64,000 nucleotides of DNA from Sediminibacillus dalangtanensis (GTDB lineage: Bacteria; Bacillota; Bacilli; Bacillales; Amphibacillaceae), in assembly GCF_017792025.1 (NCBI RefSeq), contig NZ_CP046956.1, forward strand, positions 186,001 to 250,000, given 5' to 3'. The position numbers and the translations under genes are program-made. Position 1 is the first letter of the stretch; every line of letters starts with the position of its first letter. The notes below the pieces were generated by a model. The model was not told the origin of the DNA, searched no databases, and saw nothing but the letters and a program-made list of their open reading frames with translations. Of this stretch, positions 37,718 through 46,838 are shown in pieces.

Positions 37718-38599
37718 CTATATGTTTTTGTTTAAGTTTAAGGTGCCTGCACTATAGTTTTGTTCCACTCGTTGATTGACTAAATACTCATCGAGGGCTT
37801 GCTGCAAGGTTCCTTTTATTTCCGCTTTGTTATCGAAAATCAGGTCCTGTGCCATCAAATTTCGAACCGTTTCCGGACGTAACCCTGTGATAACTGGGGT
37901 ACAGCCCATCATGCCAATCCCGTCTAACAGTTTTAAAAAGTTTGTGGCGATATTGGACTCCATTTCCAAAATACCTGACAAATCCATAATCAAGGTGCGA
38001 ATGCGCAGCCTGCCAATTTCCATTAACACCTTTTCCTCGATGGTGTTGACACGGGAAGCGTCAATTTCGCCAATCAAGGGGAGAATACACACATTTGGTG
38101 TAACAGGTATAATCGGGACGGAGAGATTTTCAACCATCTCCTGCTGTGCTTCGATCAATTCATCTTTATATTTGGAATAACTGATAAAAAATCCGTTAAG
38201 AAATTCGTCGATTAAAGCATTGATGTTGCTTTCCGTTTCGTAGAATCGCTCTCTGTCTACATCCATTCCGGACAGCAACTCATAGTCGTGTAAAGCAACC
38301 CATAAGGTTCTGCGGATCGCCTGTACCCACTCCAGTTTAAATGCAAGTGTCAGGGAATAATTGGCCCATGCAATTCCTTCTTTTCTTGCAAAAGCCACCA
38401 CTTCATCTTTTTGACCGTCCACAACATAGAGGACAATCTTAAGCGCGTTCTCCAATAAATTGATATTGCCAATAACACGAATTTCTTCGATTTTATCCCG
38501 GACATTTACTGCTTCATTTAGTAATTTTTCTTCAAATGGCTGTTTGTTTTGGATGAGAAAATCCTTAACGCTCATCCCTTCTTCGTAATACCAATCCAA
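37718..38599 (-). CDS. RsbR-like STAS-domain stress regulator
   Basis: A 293-residue protein with an N-terminal globin-like RsbR domain (about residues 1-150). A helical linker ends in YKDELIEAQQEMVENLSVPIIPV. A C-terminal STAS domain (about 165-285) follows with CILPLIGEID and LIMDLSGILEMESNIA. Such proteins build the stressosome that controls sigma-B through RsbT. The Thr usual in DTxVA is a Ser here (ESNIA), and the second phospho-Thr region reads DASRVNT. It stands alone, without rsbST neighbours, like B. subtilis RsbR paralogues. Confidence 0.88.
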   Translation of the reverse strand: MDWYYEEGMSVKDFLIQNKQPFEEKLLNEAVNVRDKIEEIRVIGNINLLENALKIVLYVVDGQKDEVVAFARKEGIAWANYSLTLAFKLEWVQAIRRTLWVALHDYELLSGMDVDRERFYETESNINALIDEFLNGFFISYSKYKDELIEAQQEMVENLSVPIIPVTPNVCILPLIGEIDASRVNTIEEKVLMEIGRLRIRTLIMDLSGILEMESNIATNFLKLLDGIGMMGCTPVITGLRPETVRNLMAQDLIFDNKAEIKGTLQQALDEYLVNQRVEQNYSAGTLNLNKNI

Positions 38600-38760
38600 G
38601 ATTCTTCACGTTCCTTTCCTTAAAATAGGAATTATAAGATAAACTGACTGTTTCTATTTCAAGCGTTGCTGCTTAACATTTTAATAGTGACACTATTATA
38701 TCAAAATCCTTGTACGTTTAAAATTAATAGGGTGCCATCAAGGATGATTGGAAAAAATTG

Positions 38761-38789
38761 TTGTCAAACTCTAAGAATATGAGTATGAT
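38761..38789 (+). promoter_or_regulatory. Sigma-A promoter of the ABC/TetR operon
   Basis: TTGTCA (38761-38766), 17-nt spacer, TATGAT (38784-38789). Confidence 0.8.
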
Positions 38790-38793
38790 AAAA

Positions 38794-38809
38794 GTGAGTA
38801 ATCACTCAC
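38794..38809. promoter_or_regulatory. Palindromic operator, probably for the downstream TetR
   Basis: GTGAGTAATCACTCAC has perfect 6-bp arms around AATC. It sits directly on the transcription start expected from the promoter, in the style of TetR-family self-regulated efflux operons. Confidence 0.7.
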
Positions 38810-38825
38810 AAGAGGAGGGCCTGAT

Positions 38826-39545
38826 ATGGAGATAGTGAAATTGCGGCATGTATCGCATTCATTCGATAGGCAGCAGGTTTTGCAGGATATTAACCTGTCA
38901 ATCGGCTCGGGAGGAATATTTGGTTTGCTCGGTCCATCCGGGTCAGGAAAAACGACGCTTGTAAAAACGATCGTTGGCACGCTAACACCAACTGCAGGAG
39001 CAGTGGTTGTATTGGATACCAGGATGCCGTCACTGCAAACGATGGGATCCATTGGTTATATGGCACAGGCGGATGCCCTCTATCATGAGCTGACTGCAAA
39101 GGAAAACCTCGCTTTTTTTGCAGCCATTTACGGAGTGCAGAAAAAACAAGCGGCCGTACGTATCGACCAAGTGTTGGAGGATGTTGAATTGCAAGACAGC
39201 AAGCATAAAATCGTCCATGGTTTTTCTGGCGGTATGAAGCGGCGGTTATCATTAGCAGCTGCGTTGATTCATCAGCCGGAATTGTTAATTCTGGATGAAC
39301 CGACGGTTGGGATCGATCCTTTATTGCGCAATAAAATTTGGGGCAGGTTTGCTGATTTGAAAAGACGGGGGACAACAATCATCGTAACCACCCATGTGAT
39401 GGATGAAGCGGAACGATGTGACACGTTAGGGCTGTTAAGGGATGGGAATATCATTGCCCATGGTTCTCCTGATGCGTTAAAGCAGGAAACCGGTACGGAT
39501 TCGATTGAGCAGGCATTTCTAATTTATGGGAGGGGAAAGGCATGA
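38826..39545 (+). CDS. ABC-2 exporter ATP-binding protein
   Basis: A 239-residue ATPase of the drug/antibiotic exporter type (YhcH/CcmA-like). Walker A GPSGSGKTT near residue 39, signature GFSGGMKRRLSLA near 138, Walker B LILDEPTVGIDP near 160 and H-loop TTHVMDEAE are intact. ATG follows AGAGGAGGGCC. The stop overlaps the permease start by ATGA. First gene of a three-gene operon with a permease and a TetR regulator. Confidence 0.93.
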   Translation: MEIVKLRHVSHSFDRQQVLQDINLSIGSGGIFGLLGPSGSGKTTLVKTIVGTLTPTAGAVVVLDTRMPSLQTMGSIGYMAQADALYHELTAKENLAFFAAIYGVQKKQAAVRIDQVLEDVELQDSKHKIVHGFSGGMKRRLSLAAALIHQPELLILDEPTVGIDPLLRNKIWGRFADLKRRGTTIIVTTHVMDEAERCDTLGLLRDGNIIAHGSPDALKQETGTDSIEQAFLIYGRGKA

Positions 39546-40555
39546 AAATAAAGGCGATTGTAGTTCGGATTCTGCGTCAATTTATTCACGATAAGCGGTC
39601 CCTTGCCTTGATGATTGTTGCCCCGTTATTGATTTTGACGTTGACCTGGCTGGTGTTGGACCAGGAGGCTTCTCAACCAAAGCTAGCAGTCGAGGGGGCT
39701 CCTGCTCCGCTTGAAGCAGCAGTGCAGGATAGCATGCTCGAAATCGTCGACGTGGAGGATCCCGGCCAGGCGCTTGCCGATTCGGAAATCGACGCCATCC
39801 TCGAAGCAGATGGACAACGTATCCATGTCACGGTGGACAATAGCGAACCTAATCAAAGCGAGGCTGTGAAAATGGGATTGCAGGAGGCATTGGCATCCCG
39901 GTCAGACAGGCAGGCTCCGGATATATCCATGGAATATTTATATGAAGAGAATGCAGAGACAACATTTGATTATACGGGGCCGGTTTTGATTGGGTTCTTT
40001 GCGTTTTTCTTCGTGTTTTTAGTAGGTGGTATTTCCTTTTTGCGGGAAAGGTCACAGGGCACGATGGAGCGGCTGTTCGCCATGCCGCTGAACGGTTGGG
40101 AAATCATTCTCGGTTATATCAGCGGTTTTGGGTTGTTCGCAGTGCTTCAGTCGTTTATCGTCGCGTTGTATGCTGTTTACGTTTTGGGAATTCCGCTTAA
40201 CGGATCCTTATGGCTTGTCATTCTGGTTACCATGCTACTTTCATTGAGTGCACTCACACTCGGCATCCTGCTATCCTCTTTTGCCAGAAATGAATTTCAA
40301 CTAATGCAGTTTATCCCAATCGTCATCGTTCCACAGGCGTTTTTTTCAGGGATGTTCAGTCTGGATAACGCTGCTGACTGGGTGGCGTATTTAGAATACG
40401 TTATGCCGATTTCCTATGGAGCTGATGCCCTCAAGGAAATCATGATTAAAGGGAACGGACTGGCGGAAATACAGGTCGATCTCTATGTTGTCCTTGGATT
40501 TTCTCTGTTATTTTATCTTTTGAATCTTGGTACACTTAAAGCATACCGAAAATAA
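39542..40555 (+). CDS. ABC-2 exporter permease (YhfE/DrrB-like)
   Basis: A 337-residue membrane protein. It has one N-terminal membrane segment (about residues 20-38), a large extracytoplasmic domain (about 40-140) and five C-terminal segments including GTMERLFAMPLNGWEIILGY, the ABC-2 hallmark loop. It pairs with the preceding ATPase. The substrate is unknown, but linkage with TetR suggests drug or toxic-compound efflux. Confidence 0.92.
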   Translation: MKIKAIVVRILRQFIHDKRSLALMIVAPLLILTLTWLVLDQEASQPKLAVEGAPAPLEAAVQDSMLEIVDVEDPGQALADSEIDAILEADGQRIHVTVDNSEPNQSEAVKMGLQEALASRSDRQAPDISMEYLYEENAETTFDYTGPVLIGFFAFFFVFLVGGISFLRERSQGTMERLFAMPLNGWEIILGYISGFGLFAVLQSFIVALYAVYVLGIPLNGSLWLVILVTMLLSLSALTLGILLSSFARNEFQLMQFIPIVIVPQAFFSGMFSLDNAADWVAYLEYVMPISYGADALKEIMIKGNGLAEIQVDLYVVLGFSLLFYLLNLGTLKAYRK

Positions 40556-40576
40556 CGATAAGGTGAGGGTCAACAT

Positions 40577-41227
40577 ATGCAAGAGTCCTATTTAAGAGAA
40601 TTATTGAAAGTGGATGAACAAGAGATAAGGTTAACCGAAAAGCAAGCAAACATACTTGCAGCTGCAATTGAAATATTTGCCGAGAAAGGGTATGCAGCAA
40701 CAGCCACAAGCGAAATCGCAAAGCGTGCCGGGGTAGCGGAAGGGACCATTTTTCGCCATTACCCGGCAAAAAAGGATCTGTTATTGGCTATTGTGAAGCC
40801 AGGAGTGCTCAAGCTTGCTGTTCCTGTGTTTGCCAGCAATATGGTCGAAAATATTTTTAATCGGGAATTTCATGGTTTTGACGAGCTGTTAAGAATATTC
40901 ATTTACAATCGGTTGGACTTTGCTAGACAGAATGTCGCGATTTTGCGGATAGTACTCCAGGAGTTTGCCTTTCACCCGGAAATCAAGATGATCATCGAGG
41001 AATCGTTCCTTGAACAGGTGTATCCGAGAATCAAGCAGACAGTTACGAGATTTCAGGAAGCGGGACTGCTTAAAGAAATGCCGATTAATACTATGGTCCG
41101 TTTTATAGTCTCCCCCATACTAGGATTCATCGTCACCCGTTTTCTTTTGAATCCTGATGCTGAGTGGGATGAGGCGCGGGAAGTGGAGCATCTCATTGAT
41201 TTTATTTTGAAAGGCATTGAAGCATAA
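40577..41227 (+). CDS. TetR family regulator of the ABC exporter
   Basis: A 216-residue repressor. The N-terminal HTH covers about residues 22-68: ILAAAIEIFAEKGYAATATSEIAKRAGVAEGTIFRHYPAKKDL, shown here in two parts of the motif (AEKGYAATATSEIAKRAG; EGTIFRHYPAKKDLL). The C-terminal ligand domain is variable. It follows the permease by 20 nt with AAGGTGAGGG as ribosome binding site, so it is in the operon it likely controls through the palindrome at 38794-38809. Confidence 0.92.
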   Translation: MQESYLRELLKVDEQEIRLTEKQANILAAAIEIFAEKGYAATATSEIAKRAGVAEGTIFRHYPAKKDLLLAIVKPGVLKLAVPVFASNMVENIFNREFHGFDELLRIFIYNRLDFARQNVAILRIVLQEFAFHPEIKMIIEESFLEQVYPRIKQTVTRFQEAGLLKEMPINTMVRFIVSPILGFIVTRFLLNPDAEWDEAREVEHLIDFILKGIEA

Positions 41228-41231
41228 CATA

Positions 41232-41336
41232 GAAAGAGCCTGGGTCAAAAGCATCGTGACCAAAATAAAAATCGAACGATTCCACAATTCGTTCGGTTTT
41301 TGTTTTGGTGTCCGTGCTTCTGTCCCGGCCTCTTTG
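41232..41336. repeat. Palindromic repeat family B, full copy
   Basis: Outer arms AAAGAGCCTGGGTCAAAAGCA and TGCTTCTGTCCCGGCCTCTTT are shown imperfectly paired. Inner arms AAAAATCGAACGA and TCGTTCGGTTTTT enclose a 7-9 nt loop. It follows the tetR stop and may serve as its terminator. The rest of the 340-nt gap before murB shows nothing else I can name. Confidence 0.8.
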
Positions 41337-41566
41337 CATTTTTAGGATGTTTGGCTGGTCGGCCAACGGGTAGGTGATAGGGGGATCGGATGAATAGGCA
41401 CGAATTCTTCTGAGTAGACATAACCTTTTAATGAAACAGATAAAGATTGGGAAAATCGGAGTTGGCGCTGTTACGTCCACCTGTTATAATCAAGGTTATG
41501 GGAAAAGAGATTTCTGTGTCGCTTTTAACCATCAACGAAGAGGACAATCCAAAGGAATGATTTAAT

Positions 41567-42517
41567 TTGATAAATATCGAACATGTTTATCAGGAAATAT
41601 CACATATAACAGCTGAAGAAAATATTATGCTGGATGAGCTGCTGAAAAACCATACGTACACCCGTCTTGGCGGAAAGGCGGATATTCTTGTCACGCCGGA
41701 AACATTTTCTGAAGTTCAGGAGCTGGTGAAGCTTGCCAGGCGGGAAAACATCCCGTTCACGCTTCTTGGCAACGGCTCCAATATGATTGTGAAGGACGGT
41801 GGAATTCGCGGCATTGTCATGAGTCAAAAGCAATTTCAGGATATTCGGGTCGAGTCCGGTACGATATTTGCCCAAAGCGGTGCAGCTATTATCGATGTTT
41901 CACGCCGGGCATTAAAGGAGAGACTGACCGGCTTGGAATTTGCCTGCGGAATCCCAGGTACAGTGGGAGGCGCCCTGTTTATGAATGCAGGGGCTTACGG
42001 CGGGGAAATCAAAGATGTGTTAGAAGAGGCGGTGGTCGTCGATCGGGATGGGACACTATTGACCCTTCCTGCCAAAGACCTCGATCTGGAATACCGGACC
42101 AGCAATATCCCCGACAATGGATACATCGTTTTAGAAGCGAAATTTAAACTCCAGCCAGGAAAATATCAGAGCATCAAAGCAGTTATGGATGACCTGACGT
42201 ATAAACGGGAGTCCAAGCAGCCTCTCGAATATCCATCATGCGGCAGTGTTTTTAAGCGCCCGCCGGGTTATTTTGCCGGCAAGTTGATCCAAGACAGCGA
42301 GTTACAGGGGAAAGGAATCGGGGGCGCTGAAGTCTCCACGAAGCATGCTGGTTTCATTGTCAACAAAAACAATGCGACAGCAACCGAATATATCTCTGTT
42401 ATTGAGCTGGTACAAAAGACAGTCAAGGATAAGTTCGGTGTGTTCTTGGAAAGAGAAGTGAAAATCATCGGAGAAGATGCCGATGCGGAAACGGTTAAAG
42501 CAGTAAAGCAAAATTGA
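41567..42517 (+). CDS. murB: UDP-N-acetylenolpyruvoylglucosamine reductase MurB
   Basis: FAD-dependent reductase making UDP-MurNAc for peptidoglycan; 316 residues. Type II MurB layout with [13 protein letters not shown] and [14 protein letters not shown] in the FAD domain. [28 protein letters not shown] stretch (residues about 125-148) follows, then [13 protein letters not shown] with the catalytic Ser, and [12 protein letters not shown]. The start is TTG 41567 with AAAGGA upstream, a rather distant site. Single gene, as is common for murB copies in Bacillaceae. Confidence 0.95.
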   Translation: MINIEHVYQEISHITAEENIMLDELLKNHTYTRLGGKADILVTPETFSEVQELVKLARRENIPFTLLGNGSNMIVKDGGIRGIVMSQKQFQDIRVESGTIFAQSGAAIIDVSRRALKERLTGLEFACGIPGTVGGALFMNAGAYGGEIKDVLEEAVVVDRDGTLLTLPAKDLDLEYRTSNIPDNGYIVLEAKFKLQPGKYQSIKAVMDDLTYKRESKQPLEYPSCGSVFKRPPGYFAGKLIQDSELQGKGIGGAEVSTKHAGFIVNKNNATATEYISVIELVQKTVKDKFGVFLEREVKIIGEDADAETVKAVKQN

Positions 42518-42518
42518 A

Positions 42519-42604
42519 AAAGTGACTGGGGCAATTTAGAGACCAAAGCAAAAACCGAACGATGATTCGAAATCCTAAAGATTCGAACCCGCTCGGTTTT
42601 CTTT
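42519..42604. repeat. Palindromic repeat family B between convergent murB and MFS genes
   Basis: Inner stem GCAAAAACCGAACGATGATTC paired to GATTCGAACCCGCTCGGTTTTC. Outer arms are only partly kept (GGGGCAATTTAGAGACC). It probably terminates both genes. Confidence 0.75.
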
Positions 42605-43855
42605 CATATCAGTGGGCAAATCGAAGGTTTCTGCAGTCATCTCATCCGATTTTGGCAGCTGGCGAAGTCCGGAATGACAGAGCCAGACGATTGTCACAAT
42701 CAGCAAGCCCACTCCGGCACAGCTGAAAATCAGGGAAGGGGAGAATGCAGAAGCAAGGTATCCGCCAGCCAGCGACCCAATCGGCATAGCTGAAGCACTC
42801 ATACTGCGGGAAACGGTATTGACACGTCCTAATAAATGGAGCGGGACAACGGATTGCATTACGGCAGCAAACAAAACATTGGTCGCACCAACCGGTACCC
42901 AAGCCAACCCGAATAGTACCGCTCCCAAAAGGACAGGTGATAGAAATGTACTGGCGACCCAGCAACAAGACCCGAAAAAAAACGTCAGAATGGAAAGCTT
43001 CCCCACAGGAAACCGGCCGAAAAAAGTACTGGTCAATGCTCCAAGCAGGGAACCGGTAGACATAGCCGCCAAGTAAAAACCGTATATTTCCGCTCCCCCA
43101 AGCTCCGCCCCCAAACTGGGAAGGACGGCTAATCCCGCGCCTATTGCAAAGTTGCAGACGACCGATCCAATTAAAAAACTCGCCAGCAATGAACGGAAAA
43201 CAAGTGAAAATCCCTGCTTCAATTCCGTCTTATAGTCCAGGAATGTCTGTTTTATTGATGCTTTTTCTTTCTTCTTTTCTTCGGCCCATGGAAGTTTACA
43301 CATAGTGAACAAGAGAGCTGCCAAAGCAAATGTCATGGAATCTGCAAGATAGAGAGAGACAGCCCCTACGATAGCAACGAGGATTCCGGAAACGGCATTG
43401 AATAGCAAGTCAATCCCCTGATAGGCAAAAGCGAACAAGGAATTTCCCTTTACAAGCTGTTGTCTGGAAAGAATATGGACAAGCGCTTTTGTTTGGGAAG
43501 GATAGGCAAACTGTTCAATAAAAGCGACCAATGGCATGATGATCAGGATGAGATGAACGGTCAAAAAACCGAGCCAGTGAGCCATCGGAATGATTAAAAT
43601 CAGGAGGCATTGCAGCAGCTGGGTAAACACAAGTACTTTTTTAATCGGCCATTTATCGACAAACGGTCCCGTGAAAAACTGTAACGCCGTCGGAAGTAAC
43701 GTTAAAAATCCCGCCAAACCAGAGTAAAATGCACTGCCGCCTAAATCGTAAACAAGCCACATGGCAGCTACATAGTAAATGCTGTCCCCGATATTGGTGA
43801 CAATTCTGCCAATAAACAACAATAGAAAGTTTCGATTGGTCCATAGTAAGTTCAT
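42575..43855 (-). CDS. MFS transporter (MdfA/YfiS-like efflux)
   Basis: A 426-residue major facilitator with 12 hydrophobic segments. N-terminal WTNRNFLLLFIGRIVTNIGDS matches the MFS_3/EntS-type exporters, which often move drugs or siderophores. Start ATG follows CTAGGAGGCGG. The last 30 residues overlap the family B repeat. A paired 22-bp inverted repeat upstream (43885-43906), also found before the ArsR-type gene, suggests joint control. Confidence 0.9.
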   Translation of the reverse strand: MNLLWTNRNFLLLFIGRIVTNIGDSIYYVAAMWLVYDLGGSAFYSGLAGFLTLLPTALQFFTGPFVDKWPIKKVLVFTQLLQCLLILIIPMAHWLGFLTVHLILIIMPLVAFIEQFAYPSQTKALVHILSRQQLVKGNSLFAFAYQGIDLLFNAVSGILVAIVGAVSLYLADSMTFALAALLFTMCKLPWAEEKKKEKASIKQTFLDYKTELKQGFSLVFRSLLASFLIGSVVCNFAIGAGLAVLPSLGAELGGAEIYGFYLAAMSTGSLLGALTSTFFGRFPVGKLSILTFFFGSCCWVASTFLSPVLLGAVLFGLAWVPVGATNVLFAAVMQSVVPLHLLGRVNTVSRSMSASAMPIGSLAGGYLASAFSPSLIFSCAGVGLLIVTIVWLCHSGLRQLPKSDEMTAETFDLPTDMKENRAGSNL

Positions 43856-43884
43856 TTTCCGCCTCCTAGTTTTAAAAAAATCAC

Positions 43885-43906
43885 ACGGTCAAAAAAAAAT
43901 GACCGT
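43885..43906. promoter_or_regulatory. 22-bp inverted repeat before the MFS gene
   Basis: ACGGTCA and TGACCGT arms separated by eight A. Same length and outer ACGGT/ACCGT arms as the site at 44587-44608. Confidence 0.6.
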
Positions 43907-43923
43907 CACCTTAAAAAAAGAAC

Positions 43924-44559
43924 CTATTCGGATTCTTTTTTTGATTGATTTTTTATTTCTCGTTTTTGAAATAACGACTCGTCGATTTCAAATCCAAAGG
44001 CTGTAATGCTGTATAGCTTTTGGTCCGGATGGTTTTCCGTCTCGGCGCTTAGGGCCCTTAATTCATCTATTAGATCAAAAAACTTTTTGATCCATTGCTT
44101 GAAATCTTCCTCCGTTGCCGAGATTTCCCATGTCGAGCCAAGATGTGACCATTCCGCAGGTTGGGTTATAGCAGTCTCTTGCTTAAAGGCATTCTCTGGA
44201 GCGGTGATTACCCTCATTTTCGTCCTTTCCAGCATGCGGGTGTACATTTGCCGGATTGATTCACTTAATTCTTCTTTATACGGAAGCAGTTCTTCCGAAG
44301 GCGTAAACCCTCTTGCGGTGGATTGGTAAAATTTTTGAACGATTCCGTTTTTTTCTTCTGTTTTCACAATCTCGACTAGTCCATTTTTGGCTAACTCCTG
44401 CAGGTGATAATGAATCTTTGCCCTGGAGAGGTTGAATTGGGCGGCTAATTGCTGCCCGGTGTATGGCTGTTCCATCAGCCGCATCACTAGCTGACTCCGG
44501 AAAGGATCGCTCAAAGATTTTAACTGTTCATAAGTCTCTAACACCATTAATTGTTTCAT
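43924..44559 (-). CDS. ArsR/winged-helix transcriptional regulator
   Basis: A 211-residue regulator. The winged-helix (about residues 8-75) shows LSDPFRSQLVMRLMEQPYTGQQLAAQFNLSRAKIHYHLQELAKNGLV in two halves (LSDPFRSQLVMRLMEQP; SRAKIHYHLQELAKNGLV). A longer C-terminal effector region of about 130 residues follows, longer than in metal-sensing ArsR proteins. No Cys metal site is visible. It lies directly upstream of the MFS gene on the same strand and likely controls it and itself through the paired inverted repeats. Start ATG follows AAAGGGGTGA. Confidence 0.85.
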   Translation of the reverse strand: MKQLMVLETYEQLKSLSDPFRSQLVMRLMEQPYTGQQLAAQFNLSRAKIHYHLQELAKNGLVEIVKTEEKNGIVQKFYQSTARGFTPSEELLPYKEELSESIRQMYTRMLERTKMRVITAPENAFKQETAITQPAEWSHLGSTWEISATEEDFKQWIKKFFDLIDELRALSAETENHPDQKLYSITAFGFEIDESLFQKREIKNQSKKESE

Positions 44560-44586
44560 CCCAAGTCACCCCTTTGTTAAAATTAC

Positions 44587-44608
44587 ACGGTAAAATTTAT
44601 TTAACCGT
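44587..44608. promoter_or_regulatory. 22-bp inverted repeat before the ArsR-type regulator
   Basis: ACGGTAAAATTTATTTAACCGT, with ACGGTTAAA-like arms. It is the partner of the site at 43885-43906 and a likely operator. Confidence 0.65.
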
Positions 44609-44718
44609 ATACTAACATGTTCATAGGTTACACACAAGGTAATTTGGAGAAATTTTCACAAGGCTAGTTAGATGCATTTTTCACAAAATAATGCTATGAT
44701 GTCTTTAATTAAATACGA

Positions 44719-44860
44719 AATTCCTTTGGGGCAGGGTGTAAATCCCGACCGGCGGTGATGGACAAGTTCATGTCCTCAGTCCGTGACCCGTTTGCGTACG
44801 CAGCGGTGGATTTGGTGAAATTCCAAAGCCGACAGTTAAAGTCTGGATGGGAAAAGGAAG
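44719..44860 (+). ncRNA. FMN riboswitch (RFN element)
   Basis: Canonical blocks are in order: CTTTGGGGCAGGGTG, AAATCCCGACCGGCGGTGAT, CAGTCCGTGACCC, GCGGTGGATTTGGTGAAATTC, GCCGACAGTTAAAGTCTGGATGGGA (shown as pieces). With the terminator at 44983-45014 it should shut off ribD-ribE-ribBA-ribH when FMN is high. Confidence 0.97.
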
Positions 44861-44982
44861 CGAAACAGCACAGTAGTGACGTTTTATTCAGGATACGGAA
44901 AAAGCCGCGGGCATAAGCATGCCTTCTGCATTCTTTGCCGTATTCCCGAAGAAGATCGTCCCTGCTTAACTTTACCGATTTT

Positions 44983-45014
44983 TAAAAGCCCCGGCATCTA
45001 CCGGGGCTTTTTTA
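44983..45014 (+). terminator. FMN riboswitch terminator
   Basis: AAAGCCCCGG/CCGGGGCTTT hairpin with six-nt loop and T-run, 45 nt before ribD. Confidence 0.9.
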
Positions 45015-45060
45015 CGTTCAAAATGAGAAATGGAAACTCTTTGCTCCAGGGAATGAGAGG

Positions 45061-46164
45061 ATGAAGGATTTGGCATCAAAAGAAACCTATATGGATACAG
45101 CGTTGGCATTGGCAGAAGTGACCATTGGACAAACGAGTCCGAACCCTTCTGTCGGTGCGGTCGTCGTGAAAGACGGCAACGTGATCGGCATGGGCAGCCA
45201 CTTGCAGGCAGGGAGTGCACATGCAGAAGTGCATGCGTTGAGACAAGCGGGAGAAGCGGCGGCAGATGCAGTGATGTATGTCACCTTGGAACCGTGCTCC
45301 CATCATGGCAAAACTCCGCCATGTGCCGATTTAATTGTGGAACATCAATTAGCGAAAGTCTACATTGCGTGTTTGGATCCCAATCCCGAAGTGGCGGGCC
45401 GTGGTGTGGAAAGGTTGCGTCAGGCAGGAATCGAGGTCGAAGTGGGCTTGAGACAGGAAAAGGCGGTGGAGCTCAATCGCCGGTTTTTTAAACAAATCAG
45501 AGAAAAGTCACCTTTCGTTACATTGAAAGCGGCCATGACTTTGGACGGCAAAACGGCAGCCAGTACTGGTGACAGCCGCTGGGTCACGTCGGCAGCGGCA
45601 AGAGAGGATGTTCATCGGCAGCGTGACCTTCATGACGCTGTTCTGGTCGGTATTGGAACAGTAATGGCAGATGACCCGCGCCTGACTGTCAGGCTTCCGG
45701 AAGGCGGCAAACAGCCGATCCGTATTGTGCTGGACAGCGATTTGCGCATTCCTGCTGGCAGCCACCTGCTGACTAGTCCCGAAGCGCCAACGTGGTTGAT
45801 TTGTGGCTCCTCAGCCGACACGGAGCAATCCAAGCTGATAAAACCGCATGTGAAAGTATTCCAGCTCGGCACAAAGAAAGTAGAACTGGACTCCGTGTTG
45901 AAACTGCTGGGAGATGAGGGTGTTCAGTCTGTCTATGTAGAAGGCGGAAGTGCCGTTCATGGCTCTTTTATCGAAACAGGATTGTTTGATGAGTGTCATT
46001 GGTATATTGCTCCGCTCCTTCTTGGTGGCAGTGATGCCATTTCAGTGGTGGGTGGTGTCTCGCCGGAACGGATGGGACAAGCAAAACAGCTGGACATTAA
46101 ATCGGTCGAAAAAATCGGCGGCGACCTCAAAGTCATTGCCATACCAAAAAAGGAGGCGGAGTGA
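45061..46164 (+). CDS. ribD: Bifunctional deaminase/reductase RibD
   Basis: Second and third steps of riboflavin synthesis; 367 residues. The N-terminal cytidine deaminase-like domain has the zinc site HAEVHAL and PCSHHGKTPPC. The C-terminal reductase (from about residue 148) begins PFVTLKAAMTLDGKTA and holds DDPRLTVR and VYVEGGSAVHGSF. ATG 45061 follows GGGAATGAGAGG. First gene of the rib operon. Confidence 0.97.
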   Translation: MKDLASKETYMDTALALAEVTIGQTSPNPSVGAVVVKDGNVIGMGSHLQAGSAHAEVHALRQAGEAAADAVMYVTLEPCSHHGKTPPCADLIVEHQLAKVYIACLDPNPEVAGRGVERLRQAGIEVEVGLRQEKAVELNRRFFKQIREKSPFVTLKAAMTLDGKTAASTGDSRWVTSAAAREDVHRQRDLHDAVLVGIGTVMADDPRLTVRLPEGGKQPIRIVLDSDLRIPAGSHLLTSPEAPTWLICGSSADTEQSKLIKPHVKVFQLGTKKVELDSVLKLLGDEGVQSVYVEGGSAVHGSFIETGLFDECHWYIAPLLLGGSDAISVVGGVSPERMGQAKQLDIKSVEKIGGDLKVIAIPKKEAE

Positions 46165-46827
46165 TTGTTTACTGGTATTGTCGAAGAAAAGGGAAAAGTA
46201 ACATCCATTCATCGCAAGCAGGAGTCGTTGACGATGAACATAGCGGCTGAAACGGTGACAAGCGATGTGAGAATAGGCGACAGTATTTCGGTGAATGGTG
46301 TCTGTCTGACCGTCACGTCTTTTCAAGAGACTGACTTTACGGTGGACATCATTCCCGAAACATTCCGTACCTCCTCGCTGTCCGATGTCGCTCCTGGAAC
46401 TTACGTTAATTTGGAACGGGCCATGCGTGCTCAGGATCGATTCGGGGGGCATTTTGTCTCCGGGCATGTAGACGCGGTAGGTATCATCACCCATAAATGG
46501 AAAGAAGCAAATGCAGTTTATATAACCATCGAAGTCTCCTCAGAGGGGATACCATATCTTTCGGAAAAGGGGTCAGTCGCAGTGGACGGCACTTCCTTGA
46601 CCGTGTTTGCCGTCCATCCATCGGCTTTTACGATCTCGTTGATTCCCGAAACGCAGCGGGCAACCATTCTCGCTGAAAAGCAGACAGGAGAAACCGTCAA
46701 CCTGGAATATGACGTGCTGGCAAAATACATCGATCGTCTCCTGGCGGCAAAATATCAATCTTCTGCAGAAGGAACGGCCGGGAAAGTAACCGCGGAAAAA
46801 CTACAGCAATTTGGCTTTTTAGATTAG
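46165..46827 (+). CDS. ribE: Riboflavin synthase alpha subunit RibE
   Basis: Dismutates two 6,7-dimethyl-8-ribityllumazines to riboflavin; 220 residues with two lumazine-binding repeats. Each shows the family pattern: [33 protein letters not shown] in the first, and [12 protein letters not shown] with [10 protein letters not shown] in the second. TTG 46165 comes immediately after the ribD stop, with AAAGGAGGCGG before it. Confidence 0.96.
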   Translation: MFTGIVEEKGKVTSIHRKQESLTMNIAAETVTSDVRIGDSISVNGVCLTVTSFQETDFTVDIIPETFRTSSLSDVAPGTYVNLERAMRAQDRFGGHFVSGHVDAVGIITHKWKEANAVYITIEVSSEGIPYLSEKGSVAVDGTSLTVFAVHPSAFTISLIPETQRATILAEKQTGETVNLEYDVLAKYIDRLLAAKYQSSAEGTAGKVTAEKLQQFGFLD

Positions 46828-46838
46828 GAGGACTAGTT

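Noticed and set aside
44876-45064. 62-codon open frame before ribD
   Set aside because: Lies in the FMN riboswitch expression platform and terminator.
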